A stretch of DNA of 64,000 bases from Cystobacter fuscus (GCF_002305875.1 NZ_CP022098.1:9114001-9178000), one strand, 5' to 3'. Shown: positions 16,040-28,643, counted from the first letter of the stretch. Numbers and translations: made by a program. Notes: generated by a model from the letters alone, not told the origin.

Positions 16040-17737
16040 TCAGCGCGCCTCCGTGGGGGGCCCGGCCCGGCGCAGGTCGCGCAGGGACAGGAAGTTGAAG
16101 GGGTCCACGTCCACGCCGTGCAGGAAGGAGCGGACCCGGAAGTAGCGGTCCGGATGGTAGAGCGGCGCGATCACCGCCATCTCGTCGAGCAGGAGCGCCT
16201 GGGCCTGGGCGTACAGCTCGCGCGCCCGGGCGATGTCGGCCTCGGCGTCGGCCTGATCCAGCAGCGACTCGAAGCGGGCCATGGGCTCGCCTCCGCGCTG
16301 CGTCTCCCATCCCGTCTGGTGCAGACCATTGCGCTCGAAGAGGGTGAAGAAGGTGTTGGGGTGCGCGTAGTCCGCGCCCAGGCGGCGCAGGTAGAGATCA
16401 TAGGCCCGAGGGCCCGCGGGCGTGCGGCGGGCCACCTCGGCGGAGTAGTCCGAGCGCGCATCCAGCGTCACCTGGATGCCCACCCGGGAGAGCTGCGCGA
16501 CCAGGCGCTCGGCGATGGCCGTCTCGGGCACGAAGGAGTCCCCCGCCCGGTAGACGAGCCGCAAGGGCCGCTCGAGTCCGGGCCCCCCGGCCAGCACCTC
16601 CCGGGCCCGCTCGGGCGCGAAGTCGGGCAGCCGCGCCGCCTCCTCGGGCGTGGCGGCACCGGGCAGCTCCGGGGGCAGCAGCTCATTTCCGGGCCGGGTC
16701 CGCGGCAACAGACCCTTCATGAGCGCCTCGCGATCGATGGCCTGGGAGATCGCGCGCCGCACCTCGGGACGATCCAGCGGAGCACGCTCGGTGTTGAAGG
16801 CGAGGAAGTAGGTGGAGAGCAGCGGCTCGCGCTGGAGATCCGCCGGAGGCTTCCCCTGGAGCGCGAGGGCGCTGTCGACGAAGACGAAGTCCACCCGCTC
16901 CCGCTCGTAGAGGGCCGGACCCACCTCGGACTTGAGCAAGGTGAGCACGGGGACGATCTCCTCCCCGGGGCCGAGCGGTGGAGGAAAGGCCGAGTGCGGG
17001 TTGTGCACGAGCCGCACGCGCTCACCGGCGCGATCCCACGCCTCGACGCGGTAGGGGCCGAGCGCGAGCGGGTGTCCATCCCGGGGCCGATCGAAGTAGT
17101 CCCGGATGCCCTCCTCGCCGCGGCCCGCGAGCACCGCCGAGGGCACGGGAAAGAAGATGTAGACGTTGGCCAGACGCGAGAGGAAGTAGCCCCGAGGCCG
17201 GCTCAGGGTGACGCGCAGGGTGTGAGCATCCATCGCCTCGACGCCGGTGCGAGCGAGCGCGGCCTGGAGCTGCTCGGCCGGGGCGCGCCGCTCCTGGAGG
17301 GCGAGCACCTCCTCGGCGCCGGCGAGGTCCGCCATCTCTCCGCGCTCGCGGCCCTGGAGGGCGCGGTGCCAGCCCATGACGAAGTCCTGGGCGGTGAGCG
17401 GCGTGGTGCCATCGGACCAGCGCACGTCCTCGCGCAGGAGGAAGGTGTAGACCTCCTGGCCCGAGTCGTTGACGGAGCGCTCCCAGCTCGAGGCGAGCCC
17501 GGGCCGCACGGAGTGGTCCGGCGCGAGCGTGGTGAGGCCGCGCTGGGTGGCGAGCATGACGGGGTAGTTGGCCCAGTTGATGGGATCCGAGTAGCTCCAG
17601 TCGAGGGTGGTGGGCATCGAGGGGACGACCACCTTGACGCCCGGCTCGGGCTGGAAACCACAGCGGCCGCAGCCCGCGACCACGAGCAGCAGCGCGAGCA
17701 ACGGGGCGGAGGAAGGAGGGCGCGCGAGGGGAGCCAC
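16040..17737 (-). CDS. Peptide ABC transporter substrate-binding lipoprotein (SBP family 5)
   Basis: A 565-residue exported lipoprotein. A hydrophobic signal ends at LVVAGC, placing the lipid anchor on the Cys. The mature protein has family 5 features: VKVVVPSMPTTLDW at the start, the VYTFLLREDVRWSDGTTPLTAQDFVMGW signature, and the lobe II segment RRAISQAIDREAL. It should deliver peptides or similar ligands to the permeases encoded just downstream. The GTG at 17737 gives a proper signal peptide but lacks a clear ribosome binding site; the frame is open further upstream, into the terminator of lon, which makes an earlier start unlikely. Confidence 0.9.
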   Translation of the reverse strand: MAPLARPPSSAPLLALLLVVAGCGRCGFQPEPGVKVVVPSMPTTLDWSYSDPINWANYPVMLATQRGLTTLAPDHSVRPGLASSWERSVNDSGQEVYTFLLREDVRWSDGTTPLTAQDFVMGWHRALQGRERGEMADLAGAEEVLALQERRAPAEQLQAALARTGVEAMDAHTLRVTLSRPRGYFLSRLANVYIFFPVPSAVLAGRGEEGIRDYFDRPRDGHPLALGPYRVEAWDRAGERVRLVHNPHSAFPPPLGPGEEIVPVLTLLKSEVGPALYERERVDFVFVDSALALQGKPPADLQREPLLSTYFLAFNTERAPLDRPEVRRAISQAIDREALMKGLLPRTRPGNELLPPELPGAATPEEAARLPDFAPERAREVLAGGPGLERPLRLVYRAGDSFVPETAIAERLVAQLSRVGIQVTLDARSDYSAEVARRTPAGPRAYDLYLRRLGADYAHPNTFFTLFERNGLHQTGWETQRGGEPMARFESLLDQADAEADIARARELYAQAQALLLDEMAVIAPLYHPDRYFRVRSFLHGVDVDPFNFLSLRDLRRAGPPTEAR

Positions 17738-17773
17738 GGAGCCGGGGTTGTACCGCGTCGCTGGACGGGAGTG

Positions 17774-17816
17774 GAAAAGACCGCGGGCCCCAGGAGACGA
17801 GTCCTGGAGCCCGCGG
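17774..17816 (-). terminator. Intrinsic terminator downstream of lon
   Basis: On the minus strand, 28 bases after the lon stop, a 15-base-pair stem (arms 17781-17795 and 17802-17816, one mismatch) with a six-base loop is followed by TCTTTTC. It separates lon from the peptide-transporter operon. Confidence 0.85.
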
Positions 17817-17844
17817 GGACTACACAACCTTCAAGCCGGGGCCC

Positions 17845-20268
<2,424 letters not shown>

Positions 20269-20501
20269 GTATTCGCCACCTGCCTGCTTGCCACCCTGGA
20301 CAGCAAGCCCCTGTAAAAGTTTCCCGCTCGGACACCCAGAGTCCGGGCAGGGTGAAGACGGCTTCTATAACACGCCGATTCTAGCGGCCGTTCCCTGCGT
20401 GAAAGATGGGGAACGTTGTCCTGCGAGCAAGGGAACACCCCGCCATCCCCGGGTGTCCGGTCGCTGCTTTGGCGGCCCCAGGCCCTTTTTCCGCCGAATG
20501 A

Positions 20502-22544
20502 TTAAGGGGCCCATGTAACGCCCAGGGTGCTGGAGAGAAAGGCATAGAGGTCCACACTGGACTCGATCGCCTTGGCCACTTGATCCGAGCCGCCATGGCC
20601 CGCGTTGGCCTCGATGCGCAGCAGGGCGGGCGCCGGGGAGCACGCCGCCTGCACGGCGGCCACGAACTTCCTGGCATGCAGGGGATCCACCCGATCATCG
20701 TGGTCCGCGGCCATCATCAGGAGGGCGGGGTACCCCGTGCCCGGCCGCACGTGGTGGTAGGGCGAGTAGGCGTGAATCACCTGGAAATCCGCGGAGTTGT
20801 CGGCGGTGCCGTATTCGGGGATCCACGTCTTGCCGCTGCCGAACAGGTGGTAGCGCACCATGTCGAGCAACGGCACCTGGCACACCACCGCGCCGAACAG
20901 GTCCGGGCGCTGGGTCATGGCGGCCCCCACCAGCAGGCCTCCGTTGCTGCCCCCGGAGATGGCCAGGCGGCCCGGGCGGGTATAGCGCTCGTGGATGAGG
21001 AACTCGGCCACCGCGTGGAAGTCGTCGAAGACGTTCTGCTTGCGGTGCAGGCGGCCCGCCTCGTGCCAGACCGTGCCGTACTCCCCACCCCCGCGCAGGT
21101 TGGCCACCGCGTACACCCCGCCCGCGTCCAGCCACGGGAAGATGCTGGCGCGGAAGGACGGCAAGAGGCTGATGTTGAAGCCCCCATAGCCGGTGAGCAG
21201 CACGGGCCGGTCGCCATCGCGCTTCAGGTCCCGGCGGTGCACGAGGAACACGGGCACCCGCGTGCCGTCCTTGGAGCGGCAGAAGGCCTGCTCGACGGTG
21301 TAGCGCTCGGGCTCGAGGGGCAGCTCCACCCGGGCCCAGGTCTCCACGCGTCCGGTGGACACGAACGTCTTGTAGACCTGGGGGGGCGTGACGAAGGAGC
21401 TGAAGACGAACCACGCCTCGTCCCTGTCTTCCAGGCCGTAGAGGTTGCTCGCGGCGCCCACGCCCGGCAGGGCCACGTCGCACACGGGCTCGCCCCCGAG
21501 CGTCAACAGGCGCACCCGGGTGGTGGCGTCCTGGAGGTACTCCAGCGCCAGGTGGCCCCCGACGATGTGGAGGCCCTGGAGCGAGGCCACGGGCTCCTCC
21601 GGGACAAGCTCCTTCCAGTCCGCGCGCCCGGGCCGCTCCGGCTCCACCCGGAAGACGCGCTGGCGCGGAGCCCCCTCGTCGGTGAGGACGTAGAAGGTGT
21701 CGCGCCAGACGTCGAGCGAGTACTTGGCGCCCTCGCCCTTCACGAGCAGGCGGAAGTCCTTCTCCCCCACCCGCTTCCACCAGATGTCGTTCTCGCTCCA
21801 GCCGCGGGTGACGTAGACGAAGAGGTACTGGCCATCCCGGCTGACGTGGCCGTTGAGGAACGTCTTGGGGTCGCCGGTGCGCGGGTGCACCACGGGGTCC
21901 GCGTCCGGAGGCGTGCCCAGGCGGTGCAGACGCAGCTCGGTGTAGCCGGGCCGCTCGGCCACGGGGATGGAGGGGTCCGTGGGCAGCCACGCGTAGTAGA
22001 AGGACGCGCTGTCCGGCGTCCAGCTCGGCGAGGCGTACTTGGCCCCGGGGATGACGTCCACCTCGCTCCACGTGCCCGAGTCCACGTCCAGCACATGGAG
22101 GATGGCCTCGTCCGCGGCGTTGGGCTTGCGGGTGAAGGCCAGCTTGCGCCCGTCCCACGAGGGCGACCACAGGCCGAGCGACACCGTGCCGTCCGTGCTC
22201 CAGGTGTTGGGATCCAGCAACACCCGCTCCTCGCCCTTCTCGCCCTCGCGCCAGTAGAGGACGGCCTTCTCCTTGTCCTTGTGGGTGCGGACATAGAAGT
22301 AGCGCTCGCCGCGCACGGCGGGCGCGGACAGGGACTCCACGTAGAAGAGCTCGGTGAAGCGCCGGCGCAGGGCGTCGCGGCCGGGCACCCGGGCGAGGTG
22401 CTCGCGGGTGAAGGCGTCCTGGGCGCGCATCCACGCCTGGACCTCCGGGGAGCGCTCGTCCTCCAGCCAGCGATAGGGGTCGGGCACCGGCACGCCGTGC
22501 AGGGTGTCCACCACCGCCTCGGTCCTCGTGGGCGGGTAGTTCAT
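20502..22544 (-). CDS. Prolyl oligopeptidase (family S9A)
   Basis: A 680-residue cytosolic-type enzyme without a signal peptide. The N-terminal block ([18 protein letters not shown]) and the beta-propeller precede an alpha/beta-hydrolase domain with the nucleophile Ser533 in ISGGSNGG, the Asp in HDDRVDP and the His in NAGHGG. It cleaves after proline in peptides up to about 30 residues, excluded from folded proteins by the propeller. Long stretches agree with the structurally studied Myxococcus xanthus prolyl endopeptidase as I recall it. It sits between clpX and lon, suggesting a role in finishing peptides left by those proteases. Confidence 0.96.
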   Translation of the reverse strand: MNYPPTRTEAVVDTLHGVPVPDPYRWLEDERSPEVQAWMRAQDAFTREHLARVPGRDALRRRFTELFYVESLSAPAVRGERYFYVRTHKDKEKAVLYWREGEKGEERVLLDPNTWSTDGTVSLGLWSPSWDGRKLAFTRKPNAADEAILHVLDVDSGTWSEVDVIPGAKYASPSWTPDSASFYYAWLPTDPSIPVAERPGYTELRLHRLGTPPDADPVVHPRTGDPKTFLNGHVSRDGQYLFVYVTRGWSENDIWWKRVGEKDFRLLVKGEGAKYSLDVWRDTFYVLTDEGAPRQRVFRVEPERPGRADWKELVPEEPVASLQGLHIVGGHLALEYLQDATTRVRLLTLGGEPVCDVALPGVGAASNLYGLEDRDEAWFVFSSFVTPPQVYKTFVSTGRVETWARVELPLEPERYTVEQAFCRSKDGTRVPVFLVHRRDLKRDGDRPVLLTGYGGFNISLLPSFRASIFPWLDAGGVYAVANLRGGGEYGTVWHEAGRLHRKQNVFDDFHAVAEFLIHERYTRPGRLAISGGSNGGLLVGAAMTQRPDLFGAVVCQVPLLDMVRYHLFGSGKTWIPEYGTADNSADFQVIHAYSPYHHVRPGTGYPALLMMAADHDDRVDPLHARKFVAAVQAACSPAPALLRIEANAGHGGSDQVAKAIESSVDLYAFLSSTLGVTWAP

Positions 22545-22575
22545 TCCGGGCGGGTCTCCTTCAGTGACGGCGCGG

Positions 22576-22630
22576 GCAAGACAACGCCCCCGGCTCTTCC
22601 ACGCGGGCGCGCGGGAGGGGCGGGGGCGTT
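22576..22630 (-). terminator. Probable terminator downstream of clpX
   Basis: A perfect 10-base-pair stem (arms 22583-22592 and 22621-22630) with a 28-base GC-rich loop that can itself fold, followed on the minus strand by GTCTTG. It lies 22 bases after the clpX stop and just before the prolyl oligopeptidase gene. The short T-run makes it moderate. Confidence 0.55.
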
Positions 22631-22651
22631 CGGGGAGTCACCAGGACTCCG

Positions 22652-23938
<1,287 letters not shown>

Positions 23939-24081
23939 GTAAGCCCTCGCTGCAAACCGCCTGGAGGTGCGCTCTCACCGACCAGCCCGCTCCCCCTGCC
24001 CACGACCAATCTAGTCAGTCCCCTTGGGGGCCGTCCACGCACCTGTGGGATACTTAACGCCCTTGAACCGCCGGCGCCGGG

Positions 24082-24126
24082 AAACAAAAGCCGGAGACGC
24101 GGTACGTCATTCCCGCGGCCCCGGCT
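24082..24126 (-). terminator. Probable intrinsic terminator downstream of clpP
   Basis: On the minus strand after the clpP stop, an interrupted stem (arms 24089-24094 and 24121-24126, with an inner GCGG/CCGC pairing) is followed by TTTGTTT. It would end tig-clpP transcripts before clpX, possibly incompletely. Confidence 0.6.
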
Positions 24127-24147
24127 CGTGACTGCCTGGAAGGAGTC

Positions 24148-24765
24148 CTACTTGCGCTCGCCCGGGGGCAGGAGGATCTTCCGGGGGTTCTGCACCTCGT
24201 CGATGATGCCGTAGGCCTTGGCCTCGGCGGCGCCCATGAAGTAGTCGCGATCCGTGTCCTTTTCGACACGCTCGATGGGCTGCCCCGTGTGCTTGACGAT
24301 GAGCTCGTTGAGCTTGGCGCGCATCCGGAGGATTTCCTTGGCCTGGATCTCGATGTCCGTGGCCTGCCCGCGCACCCCGCCCAGAGGCTGGTGGATCATG
24401 ATGCGCGAGCTGGGCAGGGCGTAGCGCTTGCCCTTCGCCCCGGCGAGCAGGAGCACGGCGCCCATGGAGGCCGCCTGGCCCACGCAGATGGTGGACACGT
24501 TGGGCTTCACGTACTGCATCGTGTCATAGATGGCGAGGCCCGCCGTCACCGACCCGCCGGGCGAGTTGACGTAGAGGTTGATGTCCTTGTCCGGATCCTC
24601 GGACTCGAGGAACAGGAGCTGGGAGACGATGACGTTGGCCACGTCATCGTCGATCTCCGTCCCCAGCATGACGATCCGGTCCTTCAGGAGCCGGCTGTAG
24701 ATGTCGTACGAGCGCTCTCCGCGGTGGGTCTGCTCGATGACATAGGGAACGGGCATGAAGGGCAT
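24148..24765 (-). CDS. clpP: ClpP protease, catalytic subunit
   Basis: A 205-residue serine protease subunit with the complete triad: Ser100 in GQAASMGA, His125 in IMIHQPLGG and Asp174 in DTDRDYF. The N-terminus [26 protein letters not shown] and [15 protein letters not shown] are typical. Fourteen copies form the proteolytic chamber served by ClpX. The start ATG at 24765 could also be the internal MPVPYVIEQ three codons later. It lies 36 bases after the trigger factor gene, the usual tig-clpP operon. Confidence 0.98.
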   Translation of the reverse strand: MPFMPVPYVIEQTHRGERSYDIYSRLLKDRIVMLGTEIDDDVANVIVSQLLFLESEDPDKDINLYVNSPGGSVTAGLAIYDTMQYVKPNVSTICVGQAASMGAVLLLAGAKGKRYALPSSRIMIHQPLGGVRGQATDIEIQAKEILRMRAKLNELIVKHTGQPIERVEKDTDRDYFMGAAEAKAYGIIDEVQNPRKILLPPGERK

Positions 24766-24801
24766 GGCAACCTCGGGAAGGAGCGTGGAACGAAAAGACG
24801 C

Positions 24802-26082
24802 CTAGGAATACTTCGCCTGGCCCTTGAGGAATTCAATCGTCTTTTCTTCGCGGAGTCGCAGGCTCAACCCCTGCCGCTCCTCGGGCCCCTTGAAGTACTT
24901 GCGGACGACGTCGATGGACTGGTTGGCCTCCTTGGCCAGCTCGGCGATCTTCTTCTCCACGTCCTCGTCGCTCGTCTTGAGGTTCTCCTTGAGCGCGATG
25001 GACTCGAAGAGCAGCGCCCCGCGCACCTCCCGGAGGGCCTCCTCGCGCAGCTCCTCGCGCAGCCGCGCGAAGTCCAGGTTGAGCCGGCGCGGATCCATGC
25101 CCATGCGCGCCATGGCGCGCAGCCGCTGCTCGAGCATCTGATCGATGGTGCGCTCCACCATGGAACGGGGCACCTCGAACGCGTTGCGCTCGACGAGCGC
25201 CTTGATGAGGGCCTCGCGCTCCTCACCCTGCGCCTTGTTCTTCTTGTTGAGCTCCAGGTCGGTGCGGATCTTCGTGCGCAGCTCCGCGAGCGACTGCGTC
25301 TCGCCCGCCTCCTTGGCGAAGTCGTCGTTGAGCTCGGGGATGATCTTCTTCTTGAGCCCCTTCACGTGGAACTTGAAGCGGGCCGTCTTGCCCTTCACGT
25401 CCTCGACGCGGTAGTCGGCCGGGAAGGTGTAGTCCAGCTCCCGGGTCTCGCCCACCTTGGCGCCCTCGAGCGCCGCCACGTTGGACTCCACCAGCTCACC
25501 GGGCGCCAGCTCCACCGTCACGCCCTCGGCCTTGCTGCCGGGGAACTCCTTGCCGTCCACGAGCGCCTCGTAGTCGACGGTGGCGAAGTCGCCCGCCTGC
25601 GCGACGTCCCGGCCCTCGACCGCATCGAGCCGCGCCATGTTCTGGCGCAGTTGCTCCAGGCGCTCGTCCACCTCGGCGTCCGTCACCTGGGAGTCCACAC
25701 GCGTGAGCGGCAGGCCCTGGTAGTCCTTGGCCTCCACCTGGGGCTTGACCTCGACGCGGGCCTCGAAGGTGAAGGGGGCGTTGGTCTTCAGGCCCGAGTT
25801 GTTCAGCACCTGGGGAGGAGCCACCGCCTCCACCTTGTGGTCCCGCACGGCCTCCAGCCAGGCGCTCTGCACCACGCGCTGGATGACGTCGTCCTCCACC
25901 CGCTCACGGAAGCGCTGCTCGAGGATGCGCCGGGGCACCTTGCCCTGCCGGAAGCCGGGCAGCTTCACCTGCTTGCCCAGGGCGGAGTACGCGCGGGTGA
26001 GTTCCTCGGCCACGCGGGCGGTGTCGACCTCGATGGAGAGCTTCTTCTCGATGGGAGAGAGCTCCTCGACCTGGACCTTCAT
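24802..26082 (-). CDS. tig: Trigger factor, ribosome-associated chaperone
   Basis: A 426-residue protein with all three domains: the ribosome-binding tail (residues 1-115, with the signature [15 protein letters not shown], where the family consensus is GFRxGKxP), a peptidyl-prolyl isomerase domain (about 150-240, [17 protein letters not shown]) and the long helical chaperone domain to the C-terminus. It binds nascent chains at the exit tunnel and isomerises prolyl bonds. First gene of the tig-clpP operon; a tRNA-Leu gene lies 116 bases upstream on the same strand. Confidence 0.97.
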   Translation of the reverse strand: MKVQVEELSPIEKKLSIEVDTARVAEELTRAYSALGKQVKLPGFRQGKVPRRILEQRFRERVEDDVIQRVVQSAWLEAVRDHKVEAVAPPQVLNNSGLKTNAPFTFEARVEVKPQVEAKDYQGLPLTRVDSQVTDAEVDERLEQLRQNMARLDAVEGRDVAQAGDFATVDYEALVDGKEFPGSKAEGVTVELAPGELVESNVAALEGAKVGETRELDYTFPADYRVEDVKGKTARFKFHVKGLKKKIIPELNDDFAKEAGETQSLAELRTKIRTDLELNKKNKAQGEEREALIKALVERNAFEVPRSMVERTIDQMLEQRLRAMARMGMDPRRLNLDFARLREELREEALREVRGALLFESIALKENLKTSDEDVEKKIAELAKEANQSIDVVRKYFKGPEERQGLSLRLREEKTIEFLKGQAKYS

Positions 26083-26198
26083 GTGATGCCTCGCTCGCGC
26101 CGGCCCCCAGAGGGCGCCGACGTGTCGGATGGGTGAAGAGATGTGGGGGTCCGCGTTTAGGAGATAGGACAGGCCCGGTCAACGCGAAAGGGCCAGAG

Positions 26199-26280
26199 TG
26201 GGCGAGGAGGGACTCGAACCCTCACACCTTGCGATACCAGATCCTAAGTCTGGCGCGTCTACCAGTTCCGCCACCCGCCC
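26199..26280 (-). tRNA. tRNA-Leu (anticodon TAG)
   Basis: An 82-base cloverleaf on the minus strand. The 7-bp acceptor stem pairs GGGCGGG with CTCGCCC (one G-T), the discriminator is A, and the anticodon arm CCAGA-CTTAGGA-TCTGG gives TAG. The long variable arm fits the leucine class. The T arm is GAGGGTTCGAGTCCCTC. CCA is not encoded. It reads CTA and CTG-type leucine codons. Only a weak GGCCC/GGGCC hairpin without a T-run lies between it and tig, so read-through into tig is possible. Confidence 0.95.
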
Positions 26281-26348
26281 GGGTGCGCTGCCGTGCCCCC
26301 GCTCCGGCCAACAACCCCGGAACCCGGCACCGGCCATCCAGGGAGCGG

Positions 26349-26388
26349 GAAAAGAAACGGGGCCCCCTCATCTCTGAGGGAGCCCCGT
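26349..26388 (-). terminator. Intrinsic terminator after tRNA-Lys
   Basis: A 14-base stem (arms 26357-26370 and 26375-26388, one mismatch) with a TCTC loop (plus strand), followed on the minus strand by TTCTTTT. It starts 9 bases after the tRNA-Lys 3' end. Confidence 0.85.
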
Positions 26389-26396
26389 CGTGTCGT

Positions 26397-26469
26397 TGAG
26401 AGCGGAGGGAATCGAACCCACAACCTATGGATTAAGAGTCCATTGCTCTACCAATTGAGCTACGCTCCC
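26397..26469 (-). tRNA. tRNA-Lys (anticodon CTT)
   Basis: A 73-base cloverleaf on the minus strand. The acceptor stem is GGGAGCG with CGCTCTC, the discriminator A, the D arm TAGCTCAATTGGTAGAGC, the anticodon arm ATGGA-CTCTTAA-TCCAT (CTT), and the T loop GTTCGATTC. CCA is not encoded. It decodes AAG, by far the commoner Lys codon in this GC-rich genome. Confidence 0.96.
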
Positions 26470-26646
26470 GACCTTCCTACTTGCGTCGCCGAGCGGTTCG
26501 TCACCACGCGTCGACGGGGACGGCTTGTACGTTTCCACGCCGCCCACGTCAAACTCTTTTTTCGCACCCGTTTTCGCCTCCCCCGCCCGCTCGCCCGAGC
26601 CCTCCGCGATCCCCTGTCCGCCCTCCGGCCGCCCTCGAAAGGGGCC

Positions 26647-26676
26647 TGAACATCCGTATAGCCGGACGGATAGAAT
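26647..26676 (+). promoter_or_regulatory. Candidate promoter for the Bet-like gene
   Basis: TGAACA and TAGAAT separated by 18 bases, about 80 bases before the ATG at 26759. A short inverted repeat (ATCCGT...ACGGAT) fills the spacer and could be an operator. Weak match to a sigma-70-type promoter; judged by eye only. The rest of the 289-base gap between tRNA-Lys and this gene holds nothing else I recognise apart from the hairpin at 26711. Confidence 0.3.
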
Positions 26677-26710
26677 GACCTTGCTACAGGGTTGAATCAG
26701 TCCCGAGCGC

Positions 26711-26737
26711 GGGCGGACGGTGGTCGTCCGCCCTTTT
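26711..26737 (+). terminator. Terminator-like hairpin in the leader of the Bet-like gene
   Basis: GGGCGGACG pairs with CGTCCGCCC over a short loop (26711-26733) and is followed by TTTT. It lies 21 bases before the start codon, downstream of the candidate promoter and just before the ribosome binding site GGAGAAG. Position suggests an attenuator, or alternatively a terminator of an unrelated upstream transcript. Confidence 0.5.
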
Positions 26738-26758
26738 CGAAGGCGGAGAAGAAGCGGA

Positions 26759-27841
26759 ATGGAAGCGCACAACAAGGTGGATACGACGGCCGGACAGTGG
26801 AACCCCGAGCGCGTGGAGCTCATCCGGCGGACCATCTGCCCCCGAGGCATCGGGGACGACGAGTTCGCCCTCTTCATTGAACAGTGCAAGCGCTCCGGGT
26901 TGGACCCGTTGCTCAAGGAGGCCTTCTGCGTGGCCCGGCGACAGAACGTGGGGAACCGGGAGCGGCCCAACTGGGTGTCCCGGCACGAGTTCCAGCCCTC
27001 GGAGGCGGGGATGCTGGCACGTGCCGAACGCTTCCCGGACTTCCGCGGCATCCAGGCGAGCGCGGTGTACGCCGAGGATGAGATCATCGTGGATCAGGGC
27101 AAGGGCGAGGTGGTGCACCGCTTCAACCCGGCCAAGCGCAAGGGCAGCCTGGTGGGCGCCTGGGCGCGCGTGGTGCGCGACGCGAAGCTGCCCGTGGTGG
27201 TGTGGCTGGACTTCGCGGGCTACGTGCAGCAGACGCCCCTGTGGGCGAAGATTCCCACGACGATGATCGAGAAGTGCGCGCGTGTGGCGGCGCTGCGCAA
27301 GGCGTACCCCGAGGCCTTCGGCGGACTGTACGTGCGCGAGGAGATGCCGGCCGAGGAGTTCGACGCCCCGAGCGAGCCCGCCGCCCCGGCGGCTCCGGCC
27401 AACTACGAGATGCTCGGCACGAGGCCCGGTCCGGTCAAGGCGTCCTTCCCCACCTCCGCGCGCGAGGTGCGCGAGGAGAAGGAGCCGACGCCCGCGCCGG
27501 TGCAGGAGCTGGCCAGGGAGAAGGAACCCGCGCGTGAGCCCGAGCCCACTCCGGAGCCCGTGAAGGCGCGCCCCGCCGCCGAGCAGGCGGGCACGAGCGA
27601 GGCCCCGCCCGCGAAGCTCAAGAGCGCGTCGGTGGTGGTGGCGTTCGGCAACAACAAGGGGAAGATGGCCTCGGAGCTCAGCGACGAGGAGCTCGCCGAG
27701 ACCATCGACCTGGCGCACGAGAAGCTGATGGAGCAGCCCAAGGCGAAGTGGGCCCGGGCGATGCGCGAGAACCTCGCGGCGCTGGAGATCGAGGCCGAGC
27801 TGCGCTGCCGTGTTCCGGCGGCGAACGACGCCAAGGTCTGA
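26759..27841 (+). CDS. Bet/RecT-like single-strand annealing recombinase
   Basis: A 360-residue protein. Residues about 10-205 match the phage lambda Red-beta type: LIRRTICPRGIGDDEFALFIEQ, SGLDPLLKEAFCVARR, then PLWAKIPTTMIEKCARVAALRKAYP and EAFGGLYVREEMP. Such proteins anneal complementary single strands during recombination. Residues about 210-290 are a Pro/Ala/Glu-rich linker. The C-terminal part (VVVAFGNNKGKMASELSDEEL) resembles the ExoX-like C-terminal motif found in some nucleases and annealing proteins. ATG 26759 has GGAGAAG upstream; the open frame before it is ignored. No exonuclease or phage gene accompanies it; it sits alone among tRNA genes. Confidence 0.85.
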   Translation: MEAHNKVDTTAGQWNPERVELIRRTICPRGIGDDEFALFIEQCKRSGLDPLLKEAFCVARRQNVGNRERPNWVSRHEFQPSEAGMLARAERFPDFRGIQASAVYAEDEIIVDQGKGEVVHRFNPAKRKGSLVGAWARVVRDAKLPVVVWLDFAGYVQQTPLWAKIPTTMIEKCARVAALRKAYPEAFGGLYVREEMPAEEFDAPSEPAAPAAPANYEMLGTRPGPVKASFPTSAREVREEKEPTPAPVQELAREKEPAREPEPTPEPVKARPAAEQAGTSEAPPAKLKSASVVVAFGNNKGKMASELSDEELAETIDLAHEKLMEQPKAKWARAMRENLAALEIEAELRCRVPAANDAKV

Positions 27842-27864
27842 AGTGGAAGTGAAGCAGTCCCCGG

Positions 27865-27893
27865 CGGCGGCACCCTCGACGAGGGGGTGCTGC
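27865..27893. terminator. GC-rich hairpin between the Bet-like gene and tRNA-Arg
   Basis: An imperfect inverted repeat (GGCACCCTCG / GAGGGGGTGCTG) between two convergent transcription units: the Bet-like gene on plus and the His-Arg tRNA pair on minus. It has no T-run on either side, so function as a bidirectional terminator is tentative. Confidence 0.4.
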
Positions 27894-27895
27894 TG

Positions 27896-27969
27896 TGCGC
27901 CCAGAGGGACTTGAACCCCCAACCCTCGGCTTCGAAGGCCGATGCTCTATCCAGTTGAGCTATAGGCGC
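27896..27969 (-). tRNA. tRNA-Arg (anticodon TCG)
   Basis: A 74-base cloverleaf on the minus strand. The acceptor is GCGCCTA with TGGGCGC (one T-G), the discriminator A, the anticodon arm TCGGC-CTTCGAA-GCCGA (TCG), and the T arm GGGGGTTCAAGTCCCTC. CCA is not encoded. It follows tRNA-His by 20 bases on the same strand, so the two are one transcript. It reads CGA and probably other CGN codons. Confidence 0.95.
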
Positions 27970-27989
27970 GGGAAAGAGGGTTTCAGGTG

Positions 27990-28064
27990 GGCGGCCAACC
28001 GGGATCGAACCGGTAACCTCAGGAGTCACAGTCCTGCGCTCTAACCAGTTGAGCTATGGCCGCC
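27990..28064 (-). tRNA. tRNA-His (anticodon GTG)
   Basis: A 75-base cloverleaf on the minus strand counting the extra G at position -1, which faces C73 as required for histidyl-tRNA synthetase. The acceptor is GCGGCCA with TGGCCGC, and the anticodon arm CAGGA-CTGTGAC-TCCTG gives GTG. CCA is not encoded. First of a two-tRNA unit with tRNA-Arg(TCG). Confidence 0.96.
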
Positions 28065-28297
28065 ATCACGGGCGAAAACCGTGCTGAAACGCGGGGCTTC
28101 CCTACCGTGGAAACCGGCCGAACACAAGCCCTTTGTGGGGACCCGGCCTCCAAAGCCGGTGTCGGCATCCCCCACCACCAGGAGCGGTGTGTCCATCAGT
28201 TCCCACCGCTCCTGGCCCTCCCTCCAGTAGCACGACTCATGGCAGGCGGTGGACCCCCTCGGCCGAGGCGTCGACCGACTGCCTGCGGGAAGCAGAC

Positions 28298-28480
28298 CTA
28301 CCGGGTGCTCAGCATCACCCGCTTGTACCCGCTGAAGGCAGGCACCGCCTTCCGCTCGAGCTTCTCCATCACCGTCTCGGTGAAGTAGAGATGTTGCGAA
28401 AAACCTTGCCGATGGCCTCGTGCCGGGTGTTGACCCAGCGCTGAAAGACATTGTCTTTGTAGATCAGAGACACTTGACTT
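28298..28480 (-). pseudogene. Possible broken remnant of an unidentified gene
   Basis: Reading the minus strand, one frame gives a protein-like stretch ending VFQRWVNTRHEAIGKVFRN and a second frame continues with LYFTETVMEKLERKAVPAF and SGYKRVMLSTR before a stop at 28298. The two halves look like one protein interrupted by a frameshift near 28390, and no start codon is evident. I do not recognise the family. The remaining sequence from 28065 to 28297 holds no convincing gene. Confidence 0.35.
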
Positions 28481-28531
28481 GAGAAACCCTGCTCGTGTTG
28501 TCTGCCATACCCATGTGGCTCACAGCAGGAA

Positions 28532-28567
28532 AGCCGCAGGTGTTTGACACAGCCGCAGGTGTTTGAC
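28532..28567. repeat. Tandem 17-base direct repeat
   Basis: AGCCGCAGGTGTTTGAC occurs at 28532-28548 and again at 28551-28567, a 19-base period. It lies beside the gene remnant, 30 bases from the terminator after map. It could be a duplication scar or a protein binding site. Confidence 0.7.
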
Positions 28568-28593
28568 TCTGGAACACGCCACCGCGAACGCAA

Positions 28594-28633
28594 GCAAGGC
28601 TCCCCGCCCCACCGAGGCCGGCGGGAGGGAGCC
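28594..28633 (-). terminator. Probable terminator downstream of map
   Basis: On the minus strand, 11 bases after the map stop, GGCTCCC(T)CCCGCC pairs with GGGCGGGGAGCC (arms 28620-28633 and 28598-28608) and is followed by TTGCTTGC. The T-run is poor. Confidence 0.5.
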
Positions 28634-28643
28634 CAAGCAGCAC

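Noticed and set aside
28041-28451. A 136-codon minus-strand frame
   Set aside because: It overlaps the tRNA-His gene and the gene remnant in the wrong frame for most of its length; composition is not protein-like.
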